Part shown: positions 16,716 through 25,138 of the stretch, one piece after another
Numbering within the stretch: position 1 is the first letter of the stretch
Layout of the letters: each line of letters starts with the position of its first letter
Assembly (NCBI GenBank): GCA_040902745.1
Contig: JBBDWR010000028.1
Coordinates: forward strand, 62,001-126,000
Source: JBBDWR01 sp040902745
GTDB lineage: Bacteria > Actinomycetota > UBA4738 > HRBIN12
Reading direction: 5' to 3'
DNA: 64,000 nt
The notes under the pieces: model-generated
The model's database searches: none
What the model was told of the DNA's origin: nothing
What the model saw: the letters and a program-made list of their open reading frames with translations, nothing else
Program-made: the position numbers and the translations under genes

Positions 16716-17941
16716 GTCCCCATCCTCCCAGGCTCGGCCCCGAAAGACCCTTCCGGGGGGAACAACGGACCTTCGTCATCGGGGTCGTACACGCTCGCCA
16801 CGACGCGGGACGCGAGCCAGGTCGTCACCGGCACTGCGGCGACGAGCCCGATCGAACCGACGAGCGTGCGGACGATCTCCGTCGCCACCACCTCGCTGTT
16901 CGCGACGATGCCGAGCGACTGCTGCGACAGGGTGAAGACGATCAGCAGTGGGAGCGATGCGCCCGCGTACGCGAGGACGAGGGTGTTCACGATCGAAGCG
17001 ACGTGATCGCGGCCGAGCCGCAGCCCTGCCCGGGCGAGGTCGCGCGGCGGCGTGGTGGGGTCGGCGCGATGCAGCTCCCACACGGCGGACGCCTGCGTGA
17101 CCGCGACGTCGTCGATCGCTCCCATCGCTCCGATGATCACTCCGGCCAAGATCAACCCGGCGAGGTCCACTTGCACTCCGAGGGCCGTCACGATCCCGGC
17201 CTCCTCCGAGGACAGCCCGGTCAGGTGCGCGAGTTCGACGAACACCTCCGCAAGCACGGCCGTGGTCGCCAGGCCGGCGAGCGTGCCGAGCAGCGCTACC
17301 GTGGTCTTCAGGGTGAATCCGTGGGCGAGGTACAACACGAGGTAGAGGATCACCGCGGCTCCGACGACGGCCACGAGGGTGGGGTTCCTCCCATCCAGGA
17401 TCGCCGGGAGCACGAACGTCAACAGGATCGCGACCGTGGCGACGAGCCCGACGAGCGCGGTCACGCCGCGGAGGCGTCCGAGCACCACGACGACGAGACC
17501 GAACAGCACCGCCAGTAGCAGCAGCGCGAACCGGCGGTCTCGATCGACGATCGAGTACTCCAACCCCTCGGGAGCGGTCGCTTCGCGGGCGACGATGACA
17601 TCGTCTCCGGCCGCCACGGGGATCGTCGTGGCGACGTCGGGCAGCTGGATCTCGATCGTCTCGCCCTCGTCGGGACCCCCGCCGAGCTCGACTGCCACCT
17701 GACGGCACGCCGCCCCATCGGCGGGATCGGTATTGGCGCAAGGAACCTCGTCCACGGACACGACGCTCGCGGGGTACACCTCACCGCGCGCCAGGACCCC
17801 CTCGGGATCGGGTCGACCCTCTCCGTTCGGTCGCAGGAGCACGACCCCGATCCCGATCGCCACGGCCACCAGGACCGCGGTGGCGATGAGCACCCGTGCG
17901 ATCGAGCTTGGACGCGGTCCGAACCTGCCGCGATGCGACAT
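16712..17941 (-). CDS. YibE/F family multi-pass membrane protein
   Basis: 409 aa with start ATG 17941, two bases after the upstream stop. One helix (about 15-35) precedes an outer domain containing two Cys (VPCANTDPADGAACR), then about seven more helices with the conserved YibE/F signatures TGLSSEEAG, DLAGLILAGVIIGAMGAIDDVAVTQASAV and NTLVLAYAGASLPLLI. Family members are integral membrane proteins of unknown transport role; a possible link to secretion or solute export is only suggested. It sits between two lipoprotein genes in a tight operon (18372 to 15714). Confidence 0.88.
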   Translation of the reverse strand: MSHRGRFGPRPSSIARVLIATAVLVAVAIGIGVVLLRPNGEGRPDPEGVLARGEVYPASVVSVDEVPCANTDPADGAACRQVAVELGGGPDEGETIEIQLPDVATTIPVAAGDDVIVAREATAPEGLEYSIVDRDRRFALLLLAVLFGLVVVVLGRLRGVTALVGLVATVAILLTFVLPAILDGRNPTLVAVVGAAVILYLVLYLAHGFTLKTTVALLGTLAGLATTAVLAEVFVELAHLTGLSSEEAGIVTALGVQVDLAGLILAGVIIGAMGAIDDVAVTQASAVWELHRADPTTPPRDLARAGLRLGRDHVASIVNTLVLAYAGASLPLLIVFTLSQQSLGIVANSEVVATEIVRTLVGSIGLVAAVPVTTWLASRVVASVYDPDDEGPLFPPEGSFGAEPGRMGT

Positions 17942-17943
17942 GC

Positions 17944-18372
17944 TCAGCCGTCGCAGCGGGGTGCGTCGAGGTCGATCACGCGCAGGGCGCCACTCGTCGC
18001 GTGGACCAGGGAGTCGATGTCCTCGTCGAAGGTCTTCGGGATCGGATCGGCCAGCAGGTCGTTTTCCACCAGTTGTTTGCGTTCCAGCAGCAGCCCGGTT
18101 GCCGCCCGGTCCCGGGACTGCGCGTCGGCGGCGATCCGGTGCAGGCCGGCGTGGCTCTGGTCGAAGAACACGTCGTTGAGCGCGTCGCGGTCTCGCCGGC
18201 CGATGCGGAGCATCTCGCACAGCCCTGAGACCGTCCGATCGGCCTCGACCTGGGTCACCGGTCCCTCGGGCACCGCCCCGTCGGGGGAGGACTTTCCATC
18301 GTCGGAACACGCCGGGAGCGCAAGGAGCGCAAGAGCGGCGACCAGGGTGAAGACGTACCGGCAGATGGACAC
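17944..18372 (-). CDS. Small lipoprotein of unknown function
   Basis: 142 aa, first gene of a three-gene minus-strand operon. The signal sequence ends in the lipobox LALPAC (Cys22). The mature part is helical and charged, with LCEMLRIGRRDRDALNDVFFDQSHAGLHRIA and a Cys near the C-terminus (DAPRCDG) that could pair with the Cys in LCEML. No family was recognised. TAAGCT (minus strand, 18384-18379) ends six bases before GTG 18372, indicating a leaderless start for the operon. Confidence 0.72.
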   Translation of the reverse strand: MSICRYVFTLVAALALLALPACSDDGKSSPDGAVPEGPVTQVEADRTVSGLCEMLRIGRRDRDALNDVFFDQSHAGLHRIAADAQSRDRAATGLLLERKQLVENDLLADPIPKTFDEDIDSLVHATSGALRVIDLDAPRCDG

Positions 18373-18381
18373 GGCCCGAGC

Positions 18382-18966
18382 TTAGCGGTCGGGCGTTGCC
18401 ATCCGGTGGAGCCGGGGGAGCGGATCGCCGGGCCGACCGTCGTCGTCGGCGTTGCCGACGACGACGGCCTCGTGGTCGAGCAGGAACGCCTTGCGGTCCT
18501 CTCGGCCGGAGTAACCGCCGATCGATCCGTCTGCGGGCACCACGCGATGGCAGGGCACCAGCAGCAGCACCGGATTGCGGCGCATCGCGCTTCCGGCCGC
18601 TCGTTGCGCGCGCGGCGATCCGGCACGGGTCGCGAGTTCCCCGTAGGTGGCGACGGCGCCGAAGGGGATCGCCCGAGCGGCGTCGAGCACTCTCCGCGCG
18701 AATCCGTTGATCCCCGAGAGGTCGGAGGCAGTGGCGAACGTGGACATGCTGCCCGAGAAGTAGGCGTCGATCTCGCCGCGCAGTTCCATCAGCGCCCGGT
18801 CGTCCCGGGCCGCGGGCAGGCCCGTCTGCTCCTCAGCGTCCTGGACGAGTCGGTCGGCGCCGTCCTCGACGAATCCGAGCCGGATGATCCCCGACGTCGA
18901 GCGAACGGCGATGAGCTCCCCCGCGGGCGAGGTGATCGTGGACCACATCAGCCGGGGCGATGCCAT
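18382..18966 (-). CDS. ogt: Methylated-DNA-[protein]-cysteine S-methyltransferase
   Basis: 194 aa. The active-site motif VPCHRV places the alkyl-acceptor Cys139, and the preceding GAVATYGELATRAGSPRAQRAAGSA carries the DNA-recognition helix with its Arg finger. It repairs O6-alkylguanine by suicide transfer of the alkyl group. The N-terminal Ogt-type ribonuclease-like domain is present (about 1-85). ATG 18966 overlaps the SCO1664-like stop by one base (TGATG), so it is translationally coupled to that operon; GTG 18981 would add five residues. Confidence 0.94.
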   Translation of the reverse strand: MASPRLMWSTITSPAGELIAVRSTSGIIRLGFVEDGADRLVQDAEEQTGLPAARDDRALMELRGEIDAYFSGSMSTFATASDLSGINGFARRVLDAARAIPFGAVATYGELATRAGSPRAQRAAGSAMRRNPVLLLVPCHRVVPADGSIGGYSGREDRKAFLLDHEAVVVGNADDDGRPGDPLPRLHRMATPDR

Positions 18967-19733
18967 CAGATCGCCGGCCACGGGTAGGGAAGCTCGTCCC
19001 CCGGGGAGGGGAAGACCTTCGAGGCGAGCAGCTCGCCGGTGCGCCGCAACGTCGCGTCGATCTCCTCGCGCGTCAGTAGCGCGGCGAGATCTCGACCCAG
19101 CGATCCCGCGTCGAGTGAGGCGCGCAAGCGCTCGAGATCGGCCAGCAGGTCGGCCTCGATCGGTTCACCCTCGAACTCCCAGATCACCGTGCGGAGCTTC
19201 GGCGCGGCGTTGAAGCACACCCCGTGATCGATCACGAACACACGTCCGTCGTGGGCGAGCAGCGTGTGGCCGCCCTTGCGATCGGCGTTGTTGGCTATCG
19301 CGTCGAAGACGGCGACCTGGCGGAATTCGCTCTCGTGGTGGTCGAATAGCGTGAAGAAGTGCTGCTGCGGATCGAACTCCAGGAACAGCTGGACCGAGCC
19401 GGGGCCCTCGGGGCCGTCGCGCAACACGGTCGGCGGGACGAACGGCCAGCCGAGCTGCGTCGCGACCCGGAACGCGGCGACCTCCCGGTTGGCGAGCGTC
19501 CCGTCGGGGAAGTCCCACAGGGGCTGCTCGCCGCGCCGTGGCTTGTAGATCGCCAGGACCTCGGGGTCCTCCGGACGCTCCGGGACGACCTTCGCCAAGA
19601 ACGTGTAGTTGGACGAGCGGGGCATCAGTCCGAGGATCTCGATGTTTCCGCCGGCCAGCAAACGCTCCGCGTCAGCCGCGTCGAGCTGCGTCCCGCGCGG
19701 GTCTAGCTCCGGTGCCCGTTCATCGCCGGGCAT
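18966..19733 (-). CDS. SCO1664 family conserved protein
   Basis: 255 aa from ATG 19733, which has GAGGGG six bases upstream and overlaps the DUF3090 end by 31 bases. The sequence has kinase-like features: NYTFLAKVV, VLAIYKPRRGEQPLWDFPDGTL, then FDAIANNADRKGGHTLL and VFVIDHGVCFN, resembling the HipA/PI3-4-kinase catalytic loop (D-x-x-x-N-N-x-D-R) and metal-binding D. The family is largely actinobacterial and is regularly found with DUF3090 and an MSMEG_4193-type phosphatase, as here. Its biochemical role is not established; a kinase activity is my inference from the loop. Confidence 0.85.
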   Translation of the reverse strand: MPGDERAPELDPRGTQLDAADAERLLAGGNIEILGLMPRSSNYTFLAKVVPERPEDPEVLAIYKPRRGEQPLWDFPDGTLANREVAAFRVATQLGWPFVPPTVLRDGPEGPGSVQLFLEFDPQQHFFTLFDHHESEFRQVAVFDAIANNADRKGGHTLLAHDGRVFVIDHGVCFNAAPKLRTVIWEFEGEPIEADLLADLERLRASLDAGSLGRDLAALLTREEIDATLRRTGELLASKVFPSPGDELPYPWPAI

Positions 19734-20209
19734 GTGTGCCCCTCGGGATCGATCGGATTGCCGCAGTACTGGCAGGTCGGCCTGCCGCGCGAAGCCACGT
19801 CCGCGGCGTACCGCGAGAGCGCGAACATCTGGTCGCGGGTGGCCCACAACCGCAGTTTGTCGCCTTCTGTCTGAACGGACTCCTCGTCGGCGTCGTCGTC
19901 GACGAGCTCGTCCACCTCGAGAAGCACCATGTCGCGCTCCGGCTCGTAGCCGATCCGCAGGCTCCCGACCCGGAACCTGGGCTCGATCGGCTCCCGGAGC
20001 GTGAGCTCCTCGTCCTCCGGGCCCTGACCGGTTTCCTTCCCGACCTGCGCGAGCAGTTCGAGGATCGACGCGGCGAGCAATTCCAACTGCTGCTTCTCGA
20101 GGACGACGGTGACGAGGTCGGTGGCGCCACTTGCCTGAAGGTAGAAGATGCGCTCGCCGGGCTCTCCGATCGCGTCCGCGGTGATCCGTTCGCAGGGGTC
20201 GAGTTCCAC
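19703..20209 (-). CDS. DUF3090 family protein
   Basis: 168 aa from GTG 20209. Matches the actinobacterial DUF3090 family by the opening (GEPGERIFYLQASG), the central FRVGSLRIGYEPERDMVLLEVDE and the C-terminal zinc-knuckle CQYCGNPIDPEGHTCPAMNGH. It lies between the phosphatase and the SCO1664-like gene, the conserved order for this trio. The function is unknown; the zinc ribbon suggests protein or nucleic-acid contacts. Confidence 0.88.
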   Translation of the reverse strand: MELDPCERITADAIGEPGERIFYLQASGATDLVTVVLEKQQLELLAASILELLAQVGKETGQGPEDEELTLREPIEPRFRVGSLRIGYEPERDMVLLEVDELVDDDADEESVQTEGDKLRLWATRDQMFALSRYAADVASRGRPTCQYCGNPIDPEGHTCPAMNGHRS

Positions 20210-20260
20210 GGCGCCTATCCTCTCACCTCTCTCGCCGGATCCCCCGGGCGGCCGAGCGGG

Positions 20261-20890
20261 TCAGTGCCCGCGTCGCCTGCGAGGGGCGAGGCTGGCGAGG
20301 GATCCGGTGTCGTTGATCCGGAGCAGGCGTGGGACCCCGCCTCCGATCTCCACGGCACACACCGACGCAGGGTCCACCACGATCCGCTGGAACAGATCCA
20401 TATGTATGCCCGCGAACTCCGCGACGACCAGCTTGATCACATCGGCGTGTGAGAACACGGCGACGACATGCCTGGGGTGATCGGTCACGATCCGATCGAG
20501 TTCGGTGACCGCGCGGGAGCGGGCCTCGCTCATCGCCTCGCCTTCGGGAAAGCGCATCCGTGAAGGAGCGATCTGCACGCGCCGCCAGAGCTTGGTCCTG
20601 GCGAGCTGCTTGAGGGGCCGGTTGGTCCAGGAGCCGTACGCAACCTCCCCGATGCCCTTGCGGATCCGGATCGGCAGCCGGCGTTCGGCCGCCAGAGGCT
20701 GGGCGGTCTCCCGGCAGCGCTCGAGTGGACTGGAGTAGATCGCGTCGATGCGGGTTCCCCCGAGGCGGTCGCGCACGGCGTCGGCTTGCTCCCGTCCGGT
20801 CTCGGACAGATGCACCCCGGGCGTCCAGCCGACCAGCCGCGTGCCGGTCACGTCGGTCACGCCGTGTCGGATCAGCAGCAGCAGCGTCAT
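20261..20890 (-). CDS. MSMEG_4193-type histidine phosphatase
   Basis: 209 aa. The phosphate-binding RHG (residues 8-10), the ETGREQADAVRDRLGG segment, SSPLERCRETA and the second catalytic His (VAVFSHADVIKLV) define the phosphoglycerate-mutase/histidine-phosphatase fold. It is the first gene of the trio with DUF3090 and SCO1664-like proteins. TATCCT (minus strand, 20902-20897) ends six bases before ATG 20890, so the operon probably starts as a leaderless mRNA. The substrate is unknown. Confidence 0.9.
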   Translation of the reverse strand: MTLLLLIRHGVTDVTGTRLVGWTPGVHLSETGREQADAVRDRLGGTRIDAIYSSPLERCRETAQPLAAERRLPIRIRKGIGEVAYGSWTNRPLKQLARTKLWRRVQIAPSRMRFPEGEAMSEARSRAVTELDRIVTDHPRHVVAVFSHADVIKLVVAEFAGIHMDLFQRIVVDPASVCAVEIGGGVPRLLRINDTGSLASLAPRRRRGH

Positions 20891-20988
20891 CCGCGCAGGA
20901 TAGCCCGCGCGCGGAACCGACTGCGTTCGCGGCAGGCGCGGCCTCGTCCCGGTTCACTGGTGGACCGCGATGGCACCGTAGGAGACGG

Positions 20989-22356
20989 CTAGTTGTTGCT
21001 GCTCCGCCCGGCCGGCGACGAGATCTGACCAGCCCCACTCGGATCTGATCCGGGGAAGGACTCGCCCTTTGCGGCGGGTCCTTCTCGGTCGTGGGTGAAG
21101 GGGTCACCGGCGGGCTTCGGCGGAACCGGCGGAAAGCGGATCTCGAAGCGGGTTCCAACACCGAGTTCGCTCTCCACCGCGATCTCCCCTCTGTGGTTCT
21201 CGATCACGTGGCGAGCGATCGACAGCCCGAGCCCGGTTCCGCCGGACTGCCGGGACCGGGCACGGTCGACGCGATAGAAGCGTTCGAAGATGCGGGGGAG
21301 ATCACGGGAGGGGATCCCGACCCCCGTGTCCGAAACCCGTACCACGACGTCCCCCGTAGCCCCCTCCACGACGGCGACCTCAACACGCCCTCCCGGCTTG
21401 GTGTACCGGATCGCGTTGTCGACGAGGTTGCGGATACACAGCGCCAGATCTCGGCCGGACCCCCGGATCGGCGGCACGGGAGTAGCGTCGAGTTCCAACT
21501 CGACCTGAGCGCTCGCGGCGGCCTCTCGCAACCGCGCTCCTTCCTCGTGGAGCAAGGTGTCCAAGCGGACATCCTCGTCGATGTCGCTTCCCGTCTCCAA
21601 GCGAGAGAGGTCCAAGAGGTCGGCCACGATGCGCGAAAGTCGCAGGGCCTCGCGATCGAGCTGCTCCGCGAAGCGAGGGATCACGGCAGGGTCGTCCGCC
21701 GCGGCGAGCCGGATCGTTTCGGCGGTCGCCTGGATCGACGCGGCAGGAGTCTTCAGCTCGTGCGACGCGTTGGCGACGAAGTCGCGGCGCACAGAGTCCA
21801 ACCGCTTGGCTTCCGTGACGTCCCGGACGACCAAGAGGACTGCGCTGCCTTCCGCCGCCGGAACGGCGGTGCCGCGCAGCCACGCGTTCGGCGCGGTCAT
21901 CTCGGCCTCGACGGAAAGCGGGCTGCGGGTCTGTGCGGCCAATTCGATCGCCTCGCGGAACGCCGGGGGGTGGAGCTGATTCAGGCTCTCCGTGCGGGTT
22001 CGAAGGTGTTCGTCCATCGCTTCATTGGCGAACACGATCCCCCCGTCCCCATCGACAAGGAGTACCCCTTCCTGCATCGACGAAAGGATCAGATCGCGAA
22101 CGTGTTGCTCACGGCGCAGCGCAGGAAGCTGCTTGCCGAGCCGGTCCGCCGCGCGGTTCACCGCCGTGGCCAGCTCGGCGACCTCGGCGGGGCCGCCTTC
22201 GTTCGTGCGGATCTCGGGTTCGCCCTTTCCGAGCCGCGTGATCGCCTCGGTCATCCTGCGAAGCCGCCGCCCCATCGTCGCGCCTCGAAGCCACGCCCCG
22301 AGACCCACACCGAGGAGGAGGGCCCCCGCGACCACCGCGACCACTGCGGTGTCCAT
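20989..22356 (-). CDS. PhoR/SenX3-like sensor histidine kinase
   Basis: 455 aa. One N-terminal membrane helix (about 4-23), a HAMP-like stretch, a PAS domain (about 85-185) and the kinase core: phospho-acceptor His199 in FVANASHELKTP, N-box NLVDNAIRY, G1 VSDTGVGIP, F-box IFERFYRVD and G2 GGTGLGLSIA. The single-helix PAS kinase layout is that of SenX3/PhoR kinases, which sense phosphate through the Pst-PhoU complex. The likely partner regulator is at 27659, beyond the pst operon and on the other strand, so the pair is split. TAGACT (minus strand, 22369-22364) ends seven bases before ATG. The C-terminal tail after residue 425 is low-complexity. Confidence 0.87.
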   Translation of the reverse strand: MDTAVVAVVAGALLLGVGLGAWLRGATMGRRLRRMTEAITRLGKGEPEIRTNEGGPAEVAELATAVNRAADRLGKQLPALRREQHVRDLILSSMQEGVLLVDGDGGIVFANEAMDEHLRTRTESLNQLHPPAFREAIELAAQTRSPLSVEAEMTAPNAWLRGTAVPAAEGSAVLLVVRDVTEAKRLDSVRRDFVANASHELKTPAASIQATAETIRLAAADDPAVIPRFAEQLDREALRLSRIVADLLDLSRLETGSDIDEDVRLDTLLHEEGARLREAAASAQVELELDATPVPPIRGSGRDLALCIRNLVDNAIRYTKPGGRVEVAVVEGATGDVVVRVSDTGVGIPSRDLPRIFERFYRVDRARSRQSGGTGLGLSIARHVIENHRGEIAVESELGVGTRFEIRFPPVPPKPAGDPFTHDREGPAAKGESFPGSDPSGAGQISSPAGRSSNN

Positions 22357-22421
22357 GACGCGGAGTCTACGGTCTCAGTGGAACGAGTGGCCGTCCCAGC
22401 GAATCGGCGGTGATCCGCGCA

Positions 22422-22832
22422 CTAGCGGGACGAGGACTCGTTCAGGCTAACGGCAGCTCGAATGAGGGTCGCGAATGCCTTCTGATCGATCTCATCGCCC
22501 TCCCGGAAGTCGATCGCGCGCCGAGTGTTGCCTTCGAGGCTTGAGTTGAACAGTCCCGAAGGATCCTTCAGCGAGGCCCCCTTGAAGAATGTGAGTTTCA
22601 CGACGCTCTTGTACGTCTCGCCGGTGCAGATCGGACCTCGGTGAGACCACACTGGAACCCCAGGATTCGTCGGCTTTCTCCACTTCCACTCCTCGACCAC
22701 TTCGGGGTCGGCCTTCTTGATGAGGGCGCGAACCCTGGAGAGGGTCTTGCCCCGCCAGTCGCCCAGTTCTTTGATCTTTGCGTCTATCAGCTGAGATGGA
22801 GACTCGACCTTCTGCGCGGCGCTCTTGTTCAT
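22422..22832 (-). CDS. DUF1801 family protein
   Basis: 136 aa from ATG 22832. The DUF1801 (YdhG-like) fold is seen in VRALIKKADPEVVEEWKWRKPTNPGVPVWSHRGPICTGETYKSVVKLTFFKGASL. These small proteins have been linked to iron or small-molecule binding, but the role is unclear. The third codon positions are noticeably less GC-rich than in the neighbours (many A/T-ending codons in the first 60 residues), which may mean recent horizontal transfer. It interrupts the region between the PhoR-like kinase and the pst operon without an obvious link to phosphate. Confidence 0.78.
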   Translation of the reverse strand: MNKSAAQKVESPSQLIDAKIKELGDWRGKTLSRVRALIKKADPEVVEEWKWRKPTNPGVPVWSHRGPICTGETYKSVVKLTFFKGASLKDPSGLFNSSLEGNTRRAIDFREGDEIDQKAFATLIRAAVSLNESSSR

Positions 22833-22914
22833 GTTGTAGAGCACTCTATCTCCGATCCCATCAGATGCAGACCGCTTGTCGGCTCGCGTGCTCGTGACAG
22901 GGCGGCCGTCTCGT

Positions 22915-22987
22915 GTTCGCCGTCCGTTCACTGTTCCCCGTCCGTTCATCTTGGGTCCAGGGTCCCGACACCCTCCGTCCGTAGCGT
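22915..22987 (+). promoter_or_regulatory. PHO-box-like double repeat and -10 box upstream of pstS
   Basis: Two 18-base copies stand in tandem at 22915-22932 and 22933-22950, differing at three positions. Each contains two GTTC units 11 bases apart (22915/22926 and 22933/22944), like the 11-base direct-repeat PHO boxes bound by actinobacterial PhoP. TAGCGT at 22982-22987 is a plausible -10, putting the repeats just upstream of the -35 region and giving a leader of about 45 bases. Binding by the response regulator at 27659 is inferred. Confidence 0.68.
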
Positions 22988-23040
22988 CGGGAACGCAGAT
23001 GGAGGGAACCACATCGGTTCGCGCGATACGAGGAGGATGC

Positions 23041-24075
23041 ATGCGCATCAAAGGGAAGCTCACCGTGCTCGTCGGAGTGCTGGCGATCACGATGGTTGCA
23101 GCGGCCTGCGGGGGGGACGACGACGGAGGCAACGGAGACACCGGCGGCGACACGTCTGGCTTGAGTGGCACCATCACGATCTCCGGCTCGTCGACCGTCC
23201 AGCCGATCAGCAACCTGGTGGCCGAGCTCTTCGCCGAGCAGAACCCTGACGTACAGGTCAGCGTCGACGGCCCGGGCACCAGCGATGGGTTCGTCCTCTT
23301 CTGCGACGGGGACACGGACGTGCAGGACGCGTCGCGGGCGATCGAGGAAGAGGAGATCGCTGCCTGTGAGGAGAACGGGGTCGACTTCGTCGAGCTCGAG
23401 GTTTCGCTCGACGGTCTCACCGTGCTGACCAACCCGGCGAACTCGGTGGAGTGCCTGAACACCGGCGATCTGTATGCCTTGTTCGGACCCGAGTCCGAAG
23501 GATTCGAGAACTGGTCGGAGGCCGACGCGTTGGCCGAGCAGGTGGGTGGCAACGGGGGATTCCCCGACGCGCCCCTGGAGATCACGGCACCGGGTGAGGA
23601 GTCCGGCACCTACGGCGCGTTCATCGAGCTCTCCGGGATCCCCGACACCGCCGTGGAGAACGGGGTGAAAGAGGACGATTCCGAGGCGCTGCGCAAGGAC
23701 TACCAGGCCTCGCCCGACGACAACGTGATCATCACCGCGATGGAGGGCACCGACTCGGCGCTCGGCTTCGTGGGCTTCGCGTTCGCCGAGGAGGCTGGCG
23801 ATCAAGTCAAGGAGATCGCCGTCGACGGGGGTGACGGGTGCGTCGCGCCGTCGATCGAGACGGTCTCGGACGGCAGCTACCCCTTGTCACGATCGCTGTA
23901 CATCTACGTGAACACGGGCAAGGCGTCCGGCAACGAGGCGCTCCAAGGCTACGTGGACCTCTACGTGTCCGAGGAAGGCCTCAACACCGCGGTCGAGGAG
24001 GTCGGCTACATCCCGTTGCCGACCGATCGCCAGGACGCGACGCGATCGACCTGGCAGAGCGACGGCGGGGCCTAG
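23041..24075 (+). CDS. pstS: Phosphate ABC transporter substrate-binding lipoprotein
   Basis: 344 aa from ATG 23041, with AGGAGGA seven bases upstream. The signal peptide ends in the lipobox VAAAC (Cys23), followed by an Asp/Gly-rich linker. The phosphate-binding SGSSTVQP and GTSDGF loops and ASRAIEEEE match PstS. It captures phosphate outside the cell and passes it to PstC/PstA. The PHO-box-like repeats upstream suggest induction by phosphate limitation. It is followed by a poly-G tract and a short assembly gap before pstC. Confidence 0.95.
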   Translation: MRIKGKLTVLVGVLAITMVAAACGGDDDGGNGDTGGDTSGLSGTITISGSSTVQPISNLVAELFAEQNPDVQVSVDGPGTSDGFVLFCDGDTDVQDASRAIEEEEIAACEENGVDFVELEVSLDGLTVLTNPANSVECLNTGDLYALFGPESEGFENWSEADALAEQVGGNGGFPDAPLEITAPGEESGTYGAFIELSGIPDTAVENGVKEDDSEALRKDYQASPDDNVIITAMEGTDSALGFVGFAFAEEAGDQVKEIAVDGGDGCVAPSIETVSDGSYPLSRSLYIYVNTGKASGNEALQGYVDLYVSEEGLNTAVEEVGYIPLPTDRQDATRSTWQSDGGA

Positions 24076-24099
24076 CCGATTTACGGATCGCAGGCAGTT

Positions 24100-24148
24100 G
24101 GGGGGGGGGGGGGGGGGGGGGGNNNNNNNNNNCGCCGTCCGAACGGCG
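24100..24148. other. Poly-G run, assembly gap and small hairpin between pstS and pstC
   Basis: A run of 23 G (24100-24122) passes directly into 10 N (24123-24132). The G run may be genuine or a sequencing artefact, and the gap length is a placeholder. After the gap, CGCCGT-CCGA-ACGGCG (24133-24148) can form a 6-bp hairpin, perhaps an attenuator lowering pstCAB expression relative to pstS. Confidence 0.6.
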
Positions 24149-24196
24149 CCGGCCCCCTTCTCCCGCCCGGAATCGGCGGAGTAAGGTACGGCAGAC

Positions 24197-25138
24197 ATGT
24201 CGACGAGCATGACCCCGACGGACCGGATCTCGATCGAGACTCTGCGCGGCAGCGCTCGCCGGCGTCGCAAGGAGTCGGTCGTGCGGGGCACGTTGTTCTC
24301 CTCGGCTGCCCTGTCGATCCTGATCAGCCTGGCGATCGTCGTCGTGCTGACCGGCGATGCCATCTCGTTCCTCACCAACATCGATCTCGGGTGGCTCGGG
24401 GCCGATGGATGGTTCCCGCGCAGCAACGACTTCGGATTGCCGACGATCTTCGCCGGCACGATGGTCATCGTCGTGATCGCGATCGTCGTCGCCGTGCCCG
24501 TCGGCCTGGGCTCGGCGCTGTACCTATCGGAGTACGCGAAGCCTCGTGTCCGTCGCAAGGTGAAACCGGTGTTGGAGACACTCGCCGGTATCCCCAGTGT
24601 GGTGCTCGGCTACTTCGCCCTCAAGACGATCAACCCCGCCCTCGTCCAGCCCCTTTCGGGGGACGCCGGTCCATTCACGCTCGCGGCCGCCGGGATCGCG
24701 GTCGGCATCCTGGTCGTGCCGCTGATCGCGTCCGTTGCGGAGGACGCCATGTTCGCTGTGCCGGGGGCACTCCGCGAGGGTGCATACGGCATCGGGGCAC
24801 GGCGCCGGACCGTGAGCACGCAGGTCGTGTTCCCCGCGGCCGTCTCGGGGATCGTCGCGGCGGTCATCCTCGGGATCTCCAGAGCCGTGGGGGAAACGAT
24901 GATCGTCGCGATCGCTGCCGGCGCGACCGGGGGAGCGTCGTTCACGGTGAACCCGTTCAGCCGTGGGCAGACGATGACGGGCGCGATCTCCTCGCTCGCG
25001 ATCGGGTCCGATCAGGTGCGCGGTTCGGGCCAGGCCTTCAACTCGCTCTATCTGGTCGGCCTGCTGCTGTTCGGCATGACGCTGGCCCTCAACGTGGTCA
25101 GTGAACGGTTCGTCCGCCGCGTCAGGAAGGCGTACTGA
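24197..25138 (+). CDS. pstC: Phosphate ABC transporter permease PstC
   Basis: 313 aa with six predicted membrane helices and the permease signature around LREGAYGIGARRRTV, the EAA-loop contact for PstB. LYLSEYAKPRVRRKVKPVLETLAGIPSVVLGYF is typical of PstC. TAAGGT (24182-24187) ends nine bases before ATG, so the permease genes may also have their own leaderless promoter besides read-through from pstS. The stop overlaps the pstA ATG by one base. Confidence 0.95.
   Translation: MSTSMTPTDRISIETLRGSARRRRKESVVRGTLFSSAALSILISLAIVVVLTGDAISFLTNIDLGWLGADGWFPRSNDFGLPTIFAGTMVIVVIAIVVAVPVGLGSALYLSEYAKPRVRRKVKPVLETLAGIPSVVLGYFALKTINPALVQPLSGDAGPFTLAAAGIAVGILVVPLIASVAEDAMFAVPGALREGAYGIGARRRTVSTQVVFPAAVSGIVAAVILGISRAVGETMIVAIAAGATGGASFTVNPFSRGQTMTGAISSLAIGSDQVRGSGQAFNSLYLVGLLLFGMTLALNVVSERFVRRVRKAY

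Noticed and set aside
14736..17006. Long plus-strand open frame (756 codons)
   Set aside because: Antisense to the rhomboid, lipoprotein and YibE/F genes, whose motifs are clear; its translation has no recognisable features.
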